A stretch of 51,968 bases of DNA from Pseudomonadota bacterium (GTDB lineage: Bacteria; Pseudomonadota; Alphaproteobacteria; Rhizobiales; Devosiaceae), in assembly GCA_023393475.1 (NCBI GenBank), contig JAEWLC010000032.1, positions 1 to 51,968 on the forward strand, read 5' to 3'. The notes under the pieces were generated by a model. That model was not told the origin of the DNA. It saw nothing but the letters and a program-made list of their open reading frames with translations, and did no database searches. Shown one piece after another: positions 17,225 through 26,225 of this stretch (positions are counted from its first letter, which is position 1; each line of letters starts with the position of its first letter). The translations under genes were made by a program, and so were the position numbers.

Positions 17225-18374
17225 GACCATGGTCAGTCTGAATCTCGTGAACATGGTCATGTTCGCGGCCCTGTCGCTGCTATGCGGCGCAGTTTTCCTC
17301 GGCTTGCGGAGACAATCGTCGCTCGCCTGGCTAGCGGTATCTCTGCTCATCGGGAGCCTCGAGATCATGGTGCTCGGGGCGGACCTCGATGCCAGCGTGA
17401 TTATCGCCGCAGCAACGATCATGGTCCCGGCCGCCTATCTCGCCTTCGGCCAGTCCGTGCGCCTGACCAGTGGTGGGCCATTTGTGGCGTGGCCGTTCGT
17501 CGCCGTAGGCGCCCTTGCAGCGCTCTCGCTGCTGATGCTTGGCGCTGGCGTGCCGTTTCCGTTGCAGTCGGTCGCCTTCCACCTCGCTTGTGCGGTAGCG
17601 CTGGCGGAGAGCATCATCCGTTTGTGGAGCAGCAGGCGCGGCATCTGGGACCTGCTGCTGATCACCGTACTCCTCGGCGTTGTCGCGACCTTCCTCGTCC
17701 GCATCCCGCTCTACCCCCTGCTCTTCGGCATCGATGCCAGCTTTGCCACTGTCCGGGCGTCCGGCATCGAGAAGACCCTGCTGATGGCCTCCGCCGCGCT
17801 GACGCCGCCGGCCGTCTTTCTCCTGCTCGCCCGGGTCATCGGCTCGGTGATCGCGACTCATCGCAGCCGCGCCGAACGTGACGGCCTCACGGGCCTCTAC
17901 AACCGCCGTGCTCTCGACGAGATGGCCATCGTCCCGGACCCGGCGGGCGGCGCCGTGGTCTTTTGCGACATCGACCACTTCAAGCGCGTCAATGATCGCT
18001 ACGGCCACCAGACCGGCGACGCCGTGATCCGGGCCTTCGCCACGCTGATCGAGCATACGGGCTATCGTGCCGCCCGCATCGGCGGCGAGGAATTCGTGCT
18101 GCTGCTGCCGGGCAAATCCGCTGCTGCGGCAGCCGAGATCGCCGAAATGGTGCGGCTGCGCTTCATCGACACGGCCCATCCCAACATTGCCGGCGAGAAC
18201 CGCCCCACCGCCAGCTTCGGCGTTGCCGAATATGCGCCGGGCCAGCCACCGGTGACGGCTTTCGCCCACGCCGATGGGGCGCTCTACGGCGCCAAGCAGG
18301 CAGGGCGCAACCTCGTCGTCAGTCTTGGGCAACGCGAACCGGCCCAGGGCGCAGAAGAACGCGCTGCCGCATAA
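17223..18374 (+). CDS. Membrane diguanylate cyclase (GGDEF)
   Basis: The 383-aa product has a membrane sensor region of about six to seven hydrophobic segments (residues 1-215) and a C-terminal GGDEF domain (about 220-375) with CDIDHFKRVNDRYGHQTGD and active-site GGEEF. It should make c-di-GMP in response to a membrane signal. The I-site position reads HTGY, not RxxD, so feedback inhibition is unlikely. The start may be the GTG at 17223 or the ATG at 17229. Both lie at or within a few bases of the large inverted repeat at 17170-17224. Confidence 0.93.
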   Translation: MTMVSLNLVNMVMFAALSLLCGAVFLGLRRQSSLAWLAVSLLIGSLEIMVLGADLDASVIIAAATIMVPAAYLAFGQSVRLTSGGPFVAWPFVAVGALAALSLLMLGAGVPFPLQSVAFHLACAVALAESIIRLWSSRRGIWDLLLITVLLGVVATFLVRIPLYPLLFGIDASFATVRASGIEKTLLMASAALTPPAVFLLLARVIGSVIATHRSRAERDGLTGLYNRRALDEMAIVPDPAGGAVVFCDIDHFKRVNDRYGHQTGDAVIRAFATLIEHTGYRAARIGGEEFVLLLPGKSAAAAAEIAEMVRLRFIDTAHPNIAGENRPTASFGVAEYAPGQPPVTAFAHADGALYGAKQAGRNLVVSLGQREPAQGAEERAAA

Positions 18375-18375
18375 G

Positions 18376-18392
18376 TCCCTCGCCCCGCGAGG
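18376..18392 (+). terminator. Short GC hairpin after the GGDEF gene
   Basis: A perfect 7-bp stem (CCCTCGC / GCGAGGG) with a 3-base loop begins one base after the diguanylate cyclase stop. No T-run follows. It may attenuate transcription into the SulP transporter gene. Confidence 0.35.
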
Positions 18393-18450
18393 GCTTGCAC
18401 AATCATCGAAATATCGGTCACTTGGCCTGATACTCCCGAAGGGGGCTTCC

Positions 18451-20610
18451 ATTTTTCAACGCGTTGCCAGTATTGCCGGCACGGCATTTCTTTGCGCACT
18501 GATGACGGTGGCGCTTGCGCTCAGCAACGGTGCGTTGCTCGCGCGGGGCGACCTGCTGCCACTCCTCACGCCGCTGGCCGGCGCCATGCTGGTGGCAACA
18601 GCCGTGCTGCCGATCGCCACGGCCTGGTTCAGCACCATTCCCGGACAGGTTACGACGACCCAGGAAATCGCCGTGGTGGCACTCGCCGCGGTAACCGGCG
18701 CGACAGCGGCGGCGTTCAGTGGTGGTGAAGGCCTGCTGATCACCATCCTCGTAACCCTCGGCATCACGACCGCCCTCTGCGGCGTCGCCATGCTGGCTCT
18801 CGGCTGGTTCAGGCTCGGGCGCATCACCCGCTTCGTGCCCTTCCCTGTCTTCGCCGGCTTTCTCGCCATCACCGGCTGGTACCTGATAACCGGAGGGCTG
18901 GAGACCATCATCGGCGGTCACCTTGGCCTCGACCGGATGGGGGAGTTCCTTGACCCGGGCACAGTATTGAAGGTCGGCGCCGGCGTGGCCTTTGTCGCTG
19001 CCGTCGAAGTCGCGCACCGGCGCCTGACGTCCGGCGCGGCCCTGCCGCTCGGCGTGCTGGTCGCCATCGTCGCTTTCAACATCGTCGTCTACACGGCCGG
19101 ATGGGACCGTGCGACGCTCGAGCAGACAGGCTGGCTGATAGCCGTGCCGGCGACCGGCATGAGCTGGCCCCCGGTCGGGATCGCCGACTTCGGGCATATC
19201 GACTGGAACGCCGTCTGGATGGGGCTGCTCTTTGCGCCCTTCGTGATCGTCATCACGGCGGCTGGCGCCATGATGAATGTCAGTGGCATCGAACTCGATG
19301 CGCGCCGCGACGTCGACCTCAACGCCGAGCTGCGCTCGATCGGTGTCGGCAACCTCGCCTCCGGCATCGTCGGCGGCATCCCGGGCTTTCCCGCCGTCTC
19401 GACCACGATGCTGGCCCTGCGCCTCAACACGCCCTATCGGTCGGTCGGCGTGCTCACCGGCATCTTCGCCATCTGCGCCCTCCTGTTCGCGCCGCAGGTC
19501 CTCGGCATCGTGCCCCTGCCGCTGCTCGGCGCGCTGCTCATCTGGGTCGGCGTGTCGCTGACCATCGACTGGCTGCTGCGCCCGGCGCGGACGCTCCGCC
19601 GATCGGAATATGCCATCATCCTGATCATCCTTGCGGTCAGCATCGGCGTCGGCTTGCCCGCTGGCATCGCCACCGGGCTCATCGCGGCGCTGATCCTTTT
19701 CGCGGTGGAGTATGCCCGCGTCGACGGCATCCGTTTCGTCGCCTCCGGGCGCGACTTCCATTCCCGTTCCGTCTCGGATGCACGCCGAACAGAACTCGCC
19801 GAGCGTGGTGACGCCATTTCCATCATCAAGCTTGGCGGCTTCATGTTCTTCGGCACGGCCGACCGCATCGTGCAGCGCATCGTGAAGAAGGCCGAAGCCG
19901 CGAGCGGGCCTTGGTACGCCATCCTCGATTTCAGTCGCGTCACCGGCTTCGATTCCTCGACCGTGCTGAGCTTCGAGCGCCTGCGGCGTACTGCCGAACG
20001 GGACGGCTTCACGGTCGTGTTCGCCGGACTGGGGGAGTTCTCGCAGCGCCTTGCGGATGGCGGCCTCGATATCGAGACGACCCCCTTCCACAGCGAGACC
20101 AACCTCGACTCCGCCTTGGCCTGGGCTGAAAGCCAGGTGCTGGGCGCCGCGCCCGAAATCTCGCAGGCCGGTGTATCGGCTGAAGTCTCACTGGCGCGAC
20201 TGCTGGGCGACGCCGAACTCGCCGCCGCCATCTTCCCCTACCTGCAGCGGGTTGCCTATGCCCCCGGCGAGCGCCTGATCCAGCAGGGCGCCATCGCCGA
20301 TGACATCTACATCGTCGAGGCCGGGCGCGGATCGGTGATCCTCGAGGACGAACGCGGCGAACCGGTCAACCTGCTCGATTTCGGTCCCGGCACCATCCTC
20401 GGCGAAGTGGCCTTCTACGGCACCGACACACGCTCGGCCTCTGCCCTTGCTGCGGAGCCGGGCGCGGCATGGAAACTGAGCCGCGCCGCCCTGACCCAGG
20501 TGGAGGCCGACAAGCCACAGGCCGCTACCGCCTTCCACCGCGCCCTCGCGCGGCTGCTGGCGAAGCGCCTGCAGAGCGCCAACCGGCTGATCAGGGTACT
20601 GGCCGACTGA
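18451..20610 (+). CDS. SulP anion transporter fused to STAS and cyclic-nucleotide-binding domains
   Basis: The protein has a SulP/SLC26-type membrane domain of about 10-12 segments (up to about residue 430), a STAS domain (about 470-580, with DFSRVTGFDSSTVLSF) and a C-terminal Crp-like cNMP-binding domain (about 605-719, with GEVAFYG...RSASA). It likely imports sulfate, bicarbonate or a dicarboxylate under nucleotide control. The start is a problem. No ATG, GTG or TTG lies between the upstream stop (18374) and the middle of the first membrane segment (ATG at 18502). The best placed site is an ATT at 18451 preceded by GAAGGGGG. The first ATG in frame is at 18274, which would overlap the GGDEF gene by 101 bases. 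Domain calls are firm; the 5' end is not. Confidence 0.85.
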   Translation: MFQRVASIAGTAFLCALMTVALALSNGALLARGDLLPLLTPLAGAMLVATAVLPIATAWFSTIPGQVTTTQEIAVVALAAVTGATAAAFSGGEGLLITILVTLGITTALCGVAMLALGWFRLGRITRFVPFPVFAGFLAITGWYLITGGLETIIGGHLGLDRMGEFLDPGTVLKVGAGVAFVAAVEVAHRRLTSGAALPLGVLVAIVAFNIVVYTAGWDRATLEQTGWLIAVPATGMSWPPVGIADFGHIDWNAVWMGLLFAPFVIVITAAGAMMNVSGIELDARRDVDLNAELRSIGVGNLASGIVGGIPGFPAVSTTMLALRLNTPYRSVGVLTGIFAICALLFAPQVLGIVPLPLLGALLIWVGVSLTIDWLLRPARTLRRSEYAIILIILAVSIGVGLPAGIATGLIAALILFAVEYARVDGIRFVASGRDFHSRSVSDARRTELAERGDAISIIKLGGFMFFGTADRIVQRIVKKAEAASGPWYAILDFSRVTGFDSSTVLSFERLRRTAERDGFTVVFAGLGEFSQRLADGGLDIETTPFHSETNLDSALAWAESQVLGAAPEISQAGVSAEVSLARLLGDAELAAAIFPYLQRVAYAPGERLIQQGAIADDIYIVEAGRGSVILEDERGEPVNLLDFGPGTILGEVAFYGTDTRSASALAAEPGAAWKLSRAALTQVEADKPQAATAFHRALARLLAKRLQSANRLIRVLAD

Positions 20611-20623
20611 TCGGCGCCCGGCC

Positions 20624-21466
20624 TCACGCGGCCCGGAGCCAATCCCCGTGGACCCAGCCCGTGAAATCGGCATTGCCGGCGGCATTGGCAACCGACACGA
20701 ACCGCCACTTGCCATTGGCCTCGTGCACCATGACCCGGGTTCCATCCGGCAACGGCTTGTCGCGCACCAGCGGATGTTCGGAACCGGGCCCGCTGCGGAT
20801 GTTGAGCCCCGTCGGAGAACTCACGACGAAACTGCCGTCCCCCGTGCTGTCGCGCCCCATCACTTTCGCGCGGAACGACCCCATGTTCCAGGCCGGACCC
20901 GGATCGGACTTCCTGCCCGGTGAGATGTCGTCATGGCCGACGATCTCGTCGATCTTGTAGGCCGCGCAGATCGCCCGCGCGACTTCGATCGTCGCCTCGA
21001 TCTGGGCCTCGGTATACACTTCCCAGCCGCAGTTCGGCGTCCCGAACCTGTGCCGGGCCTCGATGCCCTTGCTCTGGTCGACGGGCGCGCCGGTCCACGA
21101 AAGCCAGCCATTGCTGGCCTGTTGCAGAGGGCCCCAGTTCTCTATCTCGATGCCGATCGAGTGCTTGTTCAGCCCGACATAGGTCTTGCCGTCCGAGCCG
21201 CGCCACTGGCTGTCGCCCGCATGCCAGGCGATCGCATTGAACGGCACGCACTGGTTGACGCTGCCGTCGCGCCTGATCACCAGGTGAGCGGAAACCTTGT
21301 GGGCGGGATTGGCGAAGTAGGCTGCGATATTCGAGTTCGGACCGCTGGCGGTATAGTGGATGACCAGGAAGCGCGGCGTCAGCTTGCCGCCGACATTGGG
21401 GCTCCTGACAAATCCGACCGGCGACGTCTCACTCTGGATCAAATGCTCTTTGACTGCGAATACCAT
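20624..21466 (-). CDS. N-acetylmuramoyl-L-alanine amidase (Amidase_2) with SH3-like domain
   Basis: This is a 280-aa peptidoglycan amidase that cuts the bond between muramic acid and L-alanine. Zinc ligands are in VIHYT (H37), GHDD (H178) and SDPGP (D188). An SH3_3-type wall-binding domain follows (about 212-278, starting TGLNIRSGPG). There is no signal peptide, as in cytoplasmic anhydro-muropeptide amidases or phage endolysins. No other phage gene is nearby, so a recycling role or an old phage remnant are both possible. The gene lies on the same strand as the tRNA, 240 bases downstream of it. Confidence 0.88.
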   Translation of the reverse strand: MVFAVKEHLIQSETSPVGFVRSPNVGGKLTPRFLVIHYTASGPNSNIAAYFANPAHKVSAHLVIRRDGSVNQCVPFNAIAWHAGDSQWRGSDGKTYVGLNKHSIGIEIENWGPLQQASNGWLSWTGAPVDQSKGIEARHRFGTPNCGWEVYTEAQIEATIEVARAICAAYKIDEIVGHDDISPGRKSDPGPAWNMGSFRAKVMGRDSTGDGSFVVSSPTGLNIRSGPGSEHPLVRDKPLPDGTRVMVHEANGKWRFVSVANAAGNADFTGWVHGDWLRAA

Positions 21467-21520
21467 GGAGACCGACTCCGCTTGATCAGGAACCCTGCTA
21501 GTTCATCAGGCTTGTCAGTA

Positions 21521-21529
21521 TTATCCACA
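21521..21529 (+). promoter_or_regulatory. DnaA-box match
   Basis: TTATCCACA, the canonical high-affinity DnaA box, occurs in the 240-bp gap between the amidase and the tRNA, near an AT-rich patch with AAATAT/ATATTT at 21603-21617. I saw only this one copy in the gap, so it is not an origin by itself. Confidence 0.3.
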
Positions 21530-21706
21530 ATCTTGCAGAGTCAACGCACTACGATTGCCGTGTAGAACGGAGCTCCGACTCCGACCTCAAGGCACAGCGC
21601 CAAAATATAGAATATTTCGTCGCGGCAATTACTTGCCACGCCCCACGATCGTAACGTCACCATCACGGAAGCTTCCGCGCGGGAGTCGTTCATGTTTGGA
21701 GACGGG

Positions 21707-21782
21707 TGGTGCCGCATGACGGATTCGAACCGCCGACCCCCTCATTACGAATGAGATGCTCTACCGACTGAGCTAATGCGGC
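21707..21782 (-). tRNA. tRNA-Thr (anticodon CGT)
   Basis: The minus strand folds as a complete 76-nt tRNA. The acceptor GCCGCAT pairs with ATGCGGC, the D-loop is AGCTCAGTCGGTAGAGC, the anticodon loop is TTCGTAA (CGT, reading ACG), and the T arm contains GGTTCGAATCC. The 3' CCA is encoded. Confidence 0.97.
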
Positions 21783-21860
21783 GCCCTAGCGCACGCATCA
21801 AGCGTGGCGGACGGGGTCTCATACAGGCGCCTTCCACAGCGCGCAAGAGTTTCGCGCGGC

Positions 21861-23264
21861 TCAGGCGTCGGGCAATGCGAGGGGCCCGGGCTGCGGCTTT
21901 TCCGGTTCCAGCAGTTCGGCCTTGGGCGAAGTGGTGGTGGCCGGCAGACTGGGCGCCGTGGAGGAAGTGGTGCGGGTCGCAACGGTGCTCGTGGGCACGC
22001 GCCACTCGAAGGCATCGAGTTTGCCGCTGACCGGCGAGAGCGGCTCCCACTCGTCGGCCGTAATGCCATCGGCCGTCCAGACCGGATCGCGCGGTGCGTG
22101 GACGGCACGGTTCAGCCAGTCGCGCGATTTGCCCTGGTCGCCCGTCTGCCCGTCCTCGATCTCGGCCATCAGCAGGCACACCGCCTGCGAGGGATTGGCG
22201 TTGGAATACCCGGCCAGCGCCTGCCGGGCCGCGACCCAATCGAACGCATCGATGGCGGCGCGTGCCAGCACCAGCGCACCGGCCTTGTTGGGCGGCGGCG
22301 AGTCGATCAGTTCGCGCACCCGCTTCAGCCGGTCGACGGCCGAGACGCCGGGGATGGCGTTGGCGAAGAGCGTCGCGACATCGGGATGCGAAGTCGCGCG
22401 CCAGACGCGGCGAAGCAGGCTCATCGCCTTCCGGGCTTCGTTGCGGTTCGAATAGATGCGCGCCGCGATCAGTGCCGCCGGCACGAAGTCGCCCTGCAGC
22501 TTCAGCGCCGCCAGCGCATGCTCGAGCGCGGCGTTGGGCTCGCGCCCTTCGGCAATCTGCGCCCTCGCCGTCTCGACCACGGCCATGCGCCGGCGCTTGC
22601 GCGTCTTTTCCTCGCGCGTGACTGCCGGCTCGTCTGCCACCATCGCCGCGGCCTTCTCCCACCGCCCGTTGCGCGTGAGATCGTCGAACACGGCCTCGCG
22701 CGCCCACGGGGCTGCCGGCGAGATATCGATGGCCTTCTGCGCAAAAGTCAGCGCGGCATCGACCCTGCCCTGCTGCCGGGCCTGGTCGTAAAGACCCGAG
22801 AGTGCGGCCAGCGCCGTCTTGCGGTTGGTGATCAGCGCCCGGTAGTGCTCCCGCGCCGAGTGCATGTCGCCGACGGCGAGGTCGGCGCGGGCTTCGAGCA
22901 ACTGCGCCGCCGCATTGCGCGGCAGGTTCGACTGCGCCTCGCGCGCCAGTTGGCGGGCCCGATGCGCATCGCCCGCCTGGAGCGCGATGAAGCCGTCCGA
23001 GAGTGCCAGATAGCCCTGGTCCTTGCGCTTTTCGCGCGAGCGGCGGGCGATGTAGTAGGGCGCCGCGATGATGCGCTTGACGATGCCCCAGATCAGGATC
23101 GTCGCCACTACGGCGGCCACCGCGAGGATGGCGGCGATGCCCAGCCGTGGCTGCATGCGATAGTCGAGCAGTTCGATCGTCAGCGTGCCCGGCAAGCTGA
23201 TGAGCCAGGCGATGCCGGCGGTGACGAGGAGACTCGCAATCAGCCAGTAGGCAAGCCGGATCAC
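21861..23264 (-). CDS. HemY-type TPR membrane protein of the heme operon
   Basis: This is a 467-aa protein with two N-terminal membrane segments (about residues 4-24 and 42-64), the HemY_N domain and a long tetratricopeptide-like helical region (about 80-400). The C-terminal tail is Ser/Thr/Pro-rich and low-complexity. This HemY is not the protoporphyrinogen oxidase of that name; it is a membrane scaffold-like protein found with heme biosynthesis genes. The GTG at 23264 overlaps the stop of the upstream Mic60 gene as GTGA, so translation is coupled. It is the last gene of hemC-hemD-Mic60-HemY. Confidence 0.88.
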   Translation of the reverse strand: MIRLAYWLIASLLVTAGIAWLISLPGTLTIELLDYRMQPRLGIAAILAVAAVVATILIWGIVKRIIAAPYYIARRSREKRKDQGYLALSDGFIALQAGDAHRARQLAREAQSNLPRNAAAQLLEARADLAVGDMHSAREHYRALITNRKTALAALSGLYDQARQQGRVDAALTFAQKAIDISPAAPWAREAVFDDLTRNGRWEKAAAMVADEPAVTREEKTRKRRRMAVVETARAQIAEGREPNAALEHALAALKLQGDFVPAALIAARIYSNRNEARKAMSLLRRVWRATSHPDVATLFANAIPGVSAVDRLKRVRELIDSPPPNKAGALVLARAAIDAFDWVAARQALAGYSNANPSQAVCLLMAEIEDGQTGDQGKSRDWLNRAVHAPRDPVWTADGITADEWEPLSPVSGKLDAFEWRVPTSTVATRTTSSTAPSLPATTTSPKAELLEPEKPQPGPLALPDA

Positions 23265-24526
23265 GGATTGGCCTCCGCGCTGGGAGCAAGGGCACGCGCC
23301 CTGAGATCGATGAGGAACTGGTCGGCCGCGGCGAGCCTGACGATGTCCGCCCCCGCCGTTCCCGCTCCTGCCTGCATAGCGGGCGGCAGCGCCGCCAGCA
23401 GTTGCGCGGCATTCGCGAAGTCCCGCCGGCCGACGGCGCCCTCGAGCTGCGACACCACTGCCTCCGGCGTATCCCCAGCCATCTCCCCGGCTGGGCGCAG
23501 GGCCAGCAGTCCCTTCATCCATTCGAGCGCGTCGGCGCCAATATCGCCAGTGCCGCTCGCAGCGCGTCCGGCGAGGATGTCGGGCACCGCTGCGGTGAAA
23601 CTGATGGCGACGGCATCCGGCCGCGGCAGCCCGGTTTCGGCCGAGGCGGCGATGGCTTCGGGAACCGCGAGGTCGGGCAACAGCGTCCGCAGGCTCTGCA
23701 GTTCTCCCGCAAAGGGCCGGCCATTGATGACGGCGCTCTCGAGCCCCGAAACGACGAGCGGCAGGCGTACGGCCGGGCCGATATCGGCGGCGCCGACGGC
23801 CTGGCTGCCGGTCGAAACGGTGCCCTTCAGCGCCGCGACGTCCTGCTGCAATGCCGCGACACCGCTCTCGATCGTCGTGAACTTGCCCGCCGTATCCGTC
23901 GCTTGCGTGCGCAACTCGGCAATACCGGCTTCGATGGCCTGGATCGTATCGGCCAAGGCAGTGGCGTCGGCGCTCGAGGCACCTGCACCGATGGCGGTGA
24001 CGCGATCCGACAGGCTATCGAGCTGGGCCTGCAGCGGGGCAAGGTCCACGGCAGGTGAAGCCTCGGGCAGCGCTGCGATCTCCGAGCGGACCTCGGTCAG
24101 GCCTGCATCGAGCTGGGCCAGGGTGGCATCGAGGCCGACCTGAGTGCGCTTCGTCTGCTCCTCGAGTGCCACGAGGCGCCCCTCGATCGTGCCGAAGCTC
24201 GCCTCCTGCGCATCGAGCCGCGTCGTCGGGTCGGCGATTACCGGCACCTTGCTGGGCAGCGCGACCCAGTTCCCCAGCGCATAGACCAGCGCAGCACCGA
24301 GCAGCGCACCGCCGACGGCAGCAATCGATATCGCACTCCACGGCATCGCGAGGCGTGCCTGCGGGCGCGGCGGGGGCGGTGGCGTACGGGCGGGTTCCTC
24401 GACCGGAGCAGCTTCGGCCACGGCCTCTTCGGCCCGTGCCTCCGCGGTGCTCGCGGCCGGCTCGGCTTCGCGCGCCTTCAAATCGATGACCGGTGGCTTC
24501 ACGGGCCCCGATTTGCGTTGAGCCAT
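23261..24526 (-). CDS. Mitofilin/Mic60-family inner membrane protein
   Basis: This is a 421-aa protein with a Pro/Ala/Glu-rich cytoplasmic N-terminus (1-60), one membrane segment (about 61-85), a long coiled coil (about 100-240) and a C-terminal helical domain with the mitofilin-like signature region (about 260-415). Alphaproteobacterial Mic60 is related to the mitochondrial cristae organiser, is known to lie beside heme genes, and helps shape intracytoplasmic membranes. Here it sits between hemD and hemY, as expected. Low sequence conservation is normal for this family, so the call rests on architecture and context. Confidence 0.85.
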   Translation of the reverse strand: MAQRKSGPVKPPVIDLKAREAEPAASTAEARAEEAVAEAAPVEEPARTPPPPPRPQARLAMPWSAISIAAVGGALLGAALVYALGNWVALPSKVPVIADPTTRLDAQEASFGTIEGRLVALEEQTKRTQVGLDATLAQLDAGLTEVRSEIAALPEASPAVDLAPLQAQLDSLSDRVTAIGAGASSADATALADTIQAIEAGIAELRTQATDTAGKFTTIESGVAALQQDVAALKGTVSTGSQAVGAADIGPAVRLPLVVSGLESAVINGRPFAGELQSLRTLLPDLAVPEAIAASAETGLPRPDAVAISFTAAVPDILAGRAASGTGDIGADALEWMKGLLALRPAGEMAGDTPEAVVSQLEGAVGRRDFANAAQLLAALPPAMQAGAGTAGADIVRLAAADQFLIDLRARALAPSAEANP

Positions 24527-24550
24527 GCGGCTTTCCCCTACCTTCTCGGC

Positions 24551-25279
24551 CTATGGGTTTTGGTCGCGGGCGAACGACAAGGCAAGCCCCATCATCGCTT
24601 CCTCGTCGGGCCGCTCGGCTAGCCCGACCCGCACGAAATGGGCATCGACCAGCGGCTCGGCAACTGCCTCGGACATGCAAAGCACGCCCAGCGCCGCGCG
24701 CTGCTCGCGGCCGATCACGCCATCGGTGAGTTTGACGAAGGCCTCGGCGGTCCGCCTCGAGTAGAACAATGCCGCATTGACCGCGCCAGCCCGCAGTTCA
24801 TCGGCAACCGTCGAATGCAACTGCGCCAGCGGGTTCATCGCATAGACCGGCACCGCCACCACCTCGCGCCCGAACGGGACGAGCGAGCGGACGAGATCGG
24901 CTGAGACCTCGCGCCCATGCGGATAAAGGATCGGACCGGTGATGGGGGCATGGGCGAGGAGATCGACAAGATCGGCAAAGGCGCCGCTCGCGCTCGTCAC
25001 CATGACGAAGCCGAGGTCCTCGGCAAGGTCGGCTGTCTTGTCGCCGACGGTATAGGCGGGCAGATGCTGGTAACGCTCGATCGCCCCCGTCGCTTCGAGA
25101 GCACGGAGCGCATTGGCGCTGCTGAAGGTGATGGCCGCAAAACCTTCGGCTGGGGGCAGATCCGCTGGCAGCAACTCGTAGACGAGCAGTGGCGTGACCA
25201 CGGGCTCGATGCCGAGCGCTTCCAGCCGCGCAGCGGTATCGCTCGCGTCGGGTTCCGGCCGGGTCACGAGCATTTTCAC
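24551..25279 (-). CDS. hemD: Uroporphyrinogen-III synthase
   Basis: This is a 242-aa cytoplasmic enzyme that closes hydroxymethylbilane with inversion of ring D. The start MKMLVTRPEPDA is typical, followed by TFSSANALRAL and the C-terminal FYSRRTAEAF. The length is normal for the family. HemD is poorly conserved, but its place 10 bases after hemC makes the assignment firm. It feeds heme, siroheme and cobalamin synthesis. Confidence 0.93.
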   Translation of the reverse strand: MKMLVTRPEPDASDTAARLEALGIEPVVTPLLVYELLPADLPPAEGFAAITFSSANALRALEATGAIERYQHLPAYTVGDKTADLAEDLGFVMVTSASGAFADLVDLLAHAPITGPILYPHGREVSADLVRSLVPFGREVVAVPVYAMNPLAQLHSTVADELRAGAVNAALFYSRRTAEAFVKLTDGVIGREQRAALGVLCMSEAVAEPLVDAHFVRVGLAERPDEEAMMGLALSFARDQNP

Positions 25280-25289
25280 GTCTGGCGCC

Positions 25290-26225
25290 TTACCCTCTGA
25301 ACTGCCGCTGGAAATCCGGTCCTGCCGCTTCCAACAACCGCTGCCCCAGTTCCGTTCCGAGCGCCGCAGCTTTGTCTGCCGCGCCTTCGACGCTGTCGCG
25401 ATAGAATTCGCGCCCGTCGGGGCTGAGGATTTCGGCCGTCAACCTGCACGAAACCCCATTCAATTCGGTAAACGCACCGATGGGGGTTCGACACGAACCG
25501 TCGAGAGTTGCGAGCAGGGCGCGCTCGGCCGCGATGGTGGTGGCGGTTGGCGCGTGATCAAGAACGCTGACGAGGCCGGCGGTGCGGCCGTCGTTCTCGC
25601 GGATCTCGATACCGATGGCGCCCTGGGCCGGCGCCGGCGGAAACTGATGGGGATCGAGATAGGCGGTGATGCGATCGGACTTGCCGAGGCGGTTGAGCCC
25701 GGCAACGGCGAGCAGCGTCGCGTCGGCAACGCCCGCTTCGAGCTTTTGCAGGCGCGTATCGACATTGCCGCGGAACTGCACGACCTCGAGGTCGGGCCTC
25801 AGCCGCAGCATCTGCGCCGCCCGGCGGATCGAGGAAGAACCGAGCTTTGCACCCTGCGGCAGGGCTTCGGGCGAAGCGTATTTCAGCGATACCCAGGCGT
25901 CCCGCACGTCCTCGCGCTCGAGGAAAGCGGCGAGCATCAGCCCCGGCGGCAGCAGCGAGGCGAGATCCTTGCTGGAATGGACGCCGAGATCGACCTCGCC
26001 GGCTTCGAGCGCCGCTTCGATTTCCTTCGAGAACAGCCCCTTGCCACCGGCTTCGCTGAGCGGCCGGTCGGTCAGCCGGTCGCCACTGGTGGTGATGACC
26101 TTGATCTCGACCGCCTCGCGCTGAACGCCGTGCGCCTCGGCGAGCAGACGCTGCACCAGCTGCGCCTGCGCCAGCGCCAGCATGGAGCCGCGCGTACCGA
26201 TGCGAAGAAGAGGCGCCGATTGCAT
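25290..26225 (-). CDS. hemC: Porphobilinogen deaminase (hydroxymethylbilane synthase)
   Basis: This is a 311-aa enzyme joining four porphobilinogens. The dipyrromethane cofactor cysteine is C245 in LDGSCRTPIGA. The catalytic aspartate D87 is in VHSSKDLA, where the common HSMKD has Ser for Met. RIGTRGSMLALAQA at the N-terminus is typical. It is the first gene of the hemC-hemD-Mic60-HemY operon and is divergent from tsaD across 69 bases that must hold both promoters. Confidence 0.97.
   Translation of the reverse strand: MQSAPLLRIGTRGSMLALAQAQLVQRLLAEAHGVQREAVEIKVITTSGDRLTDRPLSEAGGKGLFSKEIEAALEAGEVDLGVHSSKDLASLLPPGLMLAAFLEREDVRDAWVSLKYASPEALPQGAKLGSSSIRRAAQMLRLRPDLEVVQFRGNVDTRLQKLEAGVADATLLAVAGLNRLGKSDRITAYLDPHQFPPAPAQGAIGIEIRENDGRTAGLVSVLDHAPTATTIAAERALLATLDGSCRTPIGAFTELNGVSCRLTAEILSPDGREFYRDSVEGAADKAAALGTELGQRLLEAAGPDFQRQFRG

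Noticed and set aside
20624..21782. Prophage or genomic island inserted at tRNA-Thr
   Set aside because: There is only a lone amidase, no integrase, and I could not find a second copy of the tRNA 3' end as a direct repeat.
21861..23264. Calling HemY a protoporphyrinogen oxidase
   Set aside because: There is no FAD-binding motif; it has membrane segments and TPR-like helices, so it is the other protein called HemY.
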